A DNA stretch of 64,000 bases from Gammaproteobacteria bacterium (GTDB taxonomy: Bacteria > Pseudomonadota > Gammaproteobacteria > HK1): the NCBI GenBank assembly GCA_022826505.1, contig JAJDUQ010000231.1, forward strand, positions 1 to 64,000, written 5' to 3'. Below the pieces are notes generated by a model that saw only the letters and a program-made list of their open reading frames with translations, was not told the DNA's origin and searched no databases. A program made the translations under genes and the position numbers. Each line of letters begins with the position of its first letter. Within the stretch, counting starts at the first letter, position 1. Positions 63,018 to 64,000 of the stretch are shown one piece after another.

Positions 63018-64000
63018 ATGCTGAAGCTAGGGTACAAGGCCTCCGCGGAACAGTTCGGACCCCGCGATCTGCTCGAATTCTCCGTGCACGCCGAGGAGGC
63101 GGGATTCGATTCGATCATGGTGAGCGATCACTTCCAGCCCTGGCGTCACACCGGCGGCCATGCCCCCTACTCCATCTCCTGGCTCGGGGCGCTGGGCGAG
63201 CGCACATCGAAGGCGATCATCGGCACCAGCGTGGTCACTCCCACCTTCCGCTACCACCCCTCGATCGTCGCGCAGGCGATGGGCACACTGGGCGCGATGT
63301 ACCCGGGCCGGGTCATGCTCGGGGTCGGCACCGGCGAATCGTTGAACGAGGTGCCGTCCATCGGCTGCGAGTGGCCGGCATTTCGCGAGCGGTTCCGGCG
63401 GCTCAAGGAATCCATCGAGCTGATGCGCAGGCTCTGGACCGAGGAGCGGGTGACGTACGAGGGCGAGTACTACCGCACCGAGAGCGCGACCATCTACGAC
63501 CGTCCCGAAATCCCGGTTCCGCTGTATGTCGCGGCGTCCGGGGCGGTCGCTTCCAGGCTCGCCGGCCGAGTCGCGGACGGATTCATCTGCACCAGCGGCA
63601 AGAAGCCCGAGCTCTACTCCGAGACGCTGCTGCCGGCGGTCCGCGAAGGCATGTCCAAGGCCGTCCGTGCGCAGGGAAGTGTCGAGCTGATGATCGAGAT
63701 GAAGGTCTCGTTCGACACCGATCGGCACCGGGCGATGGAAGATACCCGGCACTGGGCGGCGCTCGCGCTCTCGCCGGAAGAGAAGATGGGGGTGGAGGAT
63801 CCCGCGGAAATGGAGCGCCTCGCCGATGCGCTTTCGGCGGAGCGTGCCGCAAGCCGATGGATCGTGTCGACCGACGTGGACGAGCACATCGAGCGAATCG
63901 CGCCGTACGTCGAGCTCGGCTTCCGGCACCTCGTGTTCCACGCACCGGGGACGAATCAGCGACGATTCATCGACCTTTACGCGGAGAAGGTGATGCCGGA
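63018..64000 (+). CDS. fgd: F420-dependent glucose-6-phosphate dehydrogenase (cut by window end)
   Basis: Translation from the ATG at 63018 (CAGGGAAACACACG upstream) gives 327 residues with no stop before the edge; the family is about 336, so only the last few codons are missing. It matches FGD throughout: LKLGYKASAEQFGPRDLLE, VSDHFQPWRHTGGHAPYS (catalytic His40-type and Trp44-type region), GTSVVTPTFRYHPSIVAQA, LGVGTGESLNEVP and DGFICTSGKKPELYSE. FGD oxidises glucose 6-phosphate to 6-phosphogluconolactone and reduces F420 to F420H2. It follows pgl. Confidence 0.93.
   Translation, partial: MLKLGYKASAEQFGPRDLLEFSVHAEEAGFDSIMVSDHFQPWRHTGGHAPYSISWLGALGERTSKAIIGTSVVTPTFRYHPSIVAQAMGTLGAMYPGRVMLGVGTGESLNEVPSIGCEWPAFRERFRRLKESIELMRRLWTEERVTYEGEYYRTESATIYDRPEIPVPLYVAASGAVASRLAGRVADGFICTSGKKPELYSETLLPAVREGMSKAVRAQGSVELMIEMKVSFDTDRHRAMEDTRHWAALALSPEEKMGVEDPAEMERLADALSAERAASRWIVSTDVDEHIERIAPYVELGFRHLVFHAPGTNQRRFIDLYAEKVMP

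Overview
The window is GC-rich with densely coded, strongly biased third positions. It looks like a gammaproteobacterial chromosome segment: uvrA is divergent from a YajR-type MFS gene followed by ssb, an order familiar from Pseudomonas and relatives. The mix of many toxin-antitoxin (TA) modules, a restriction-modification (R-M) locus, a sulfatase, Dpp-type transport and catabolic enzymes suggests an uncultured, possibly host-associated lineage; that last point is inference. I see no rRNA, tRNA, CRISPR array or intact transposase.

Layout. 0-10.7 kb: C-terminal end of an outer-membrane beta-barrel protein, a Tat-exported amine oxidase, two orphan antitoxins, a HExxH secreted protein, ssb, MFS, uvrA and a PfkB kinase. 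11-15.4 kb: acyl-CoA dehydrogenase, a one-chain nucleotidyltransferase-HEPN protein, and a HpcH aldolase with a 2-hydroxyacid dehydrogenase. 15.4-21.3 kb is an accessory island: a truncated small gene, a STAS-GHKL ATPase-DUF4325 protein convergent with a PD-(D/E)XK protein and a DNA methyltransferase, a vapBC locus broken by two amber codons, a fragment of a transketolase-like gene, and an intact Phd-PIN pair. 21.7-30.2 kb: EamA transporter, homodimeric E1-like dehydrogenase divergent from an Lrp regulator, thrC, a secreted endonuclease/phosphatase-fold protein, RidA and a UPF0175-DUF3368 module.

30.5-37 kb: a lone molybdopterin dehydrogenase large subunit, an AAA/DUF4143 ATPase, a NYN remnant, a NERD protein, and an AT-rich patch of about 0.5 kb with a cysteine-rich ORF, abutting the C-terminal scrap of a second molybdopterin dehydrogenase. 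37-43.2 kb: sulfatase and 2-hydroxyacid dehydrogenase operon, a DoeB-like deacylase, homocysteine S-methyltransferase, a 28-residue membrane peptide with its own promoter, and a LysR regulator. 43.5-53.4 kb: a Dpp-type ABC operon whose 3' part, with the substrate-binding protein gene and the end of an alanine-racemase-like gene, has been tandemly duplicated and then partly eroded. 53.6-56.1 kb: a secreted protein, a MazEF pair and a third 2-hydroxyacid dehydrogenase.

56.3-64 kb is a coenzyme F420 locus. fbiC (FO synthase), cofE, an 80-residue unknown protein and cofD run leftward behind an LLM-family oxidoreductase. 6-phosphogluconolactonase and F420-dependent glucose-6-phosphate dehydrogenase (cut by the window edge) run rightward. 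Together they would make F420 and recharge it with glucose 6-phosphate electrons, feeding LLM-type reductases. An FGD-type F420 economy outside Actinobacteria is the most striking metabolic feature here.
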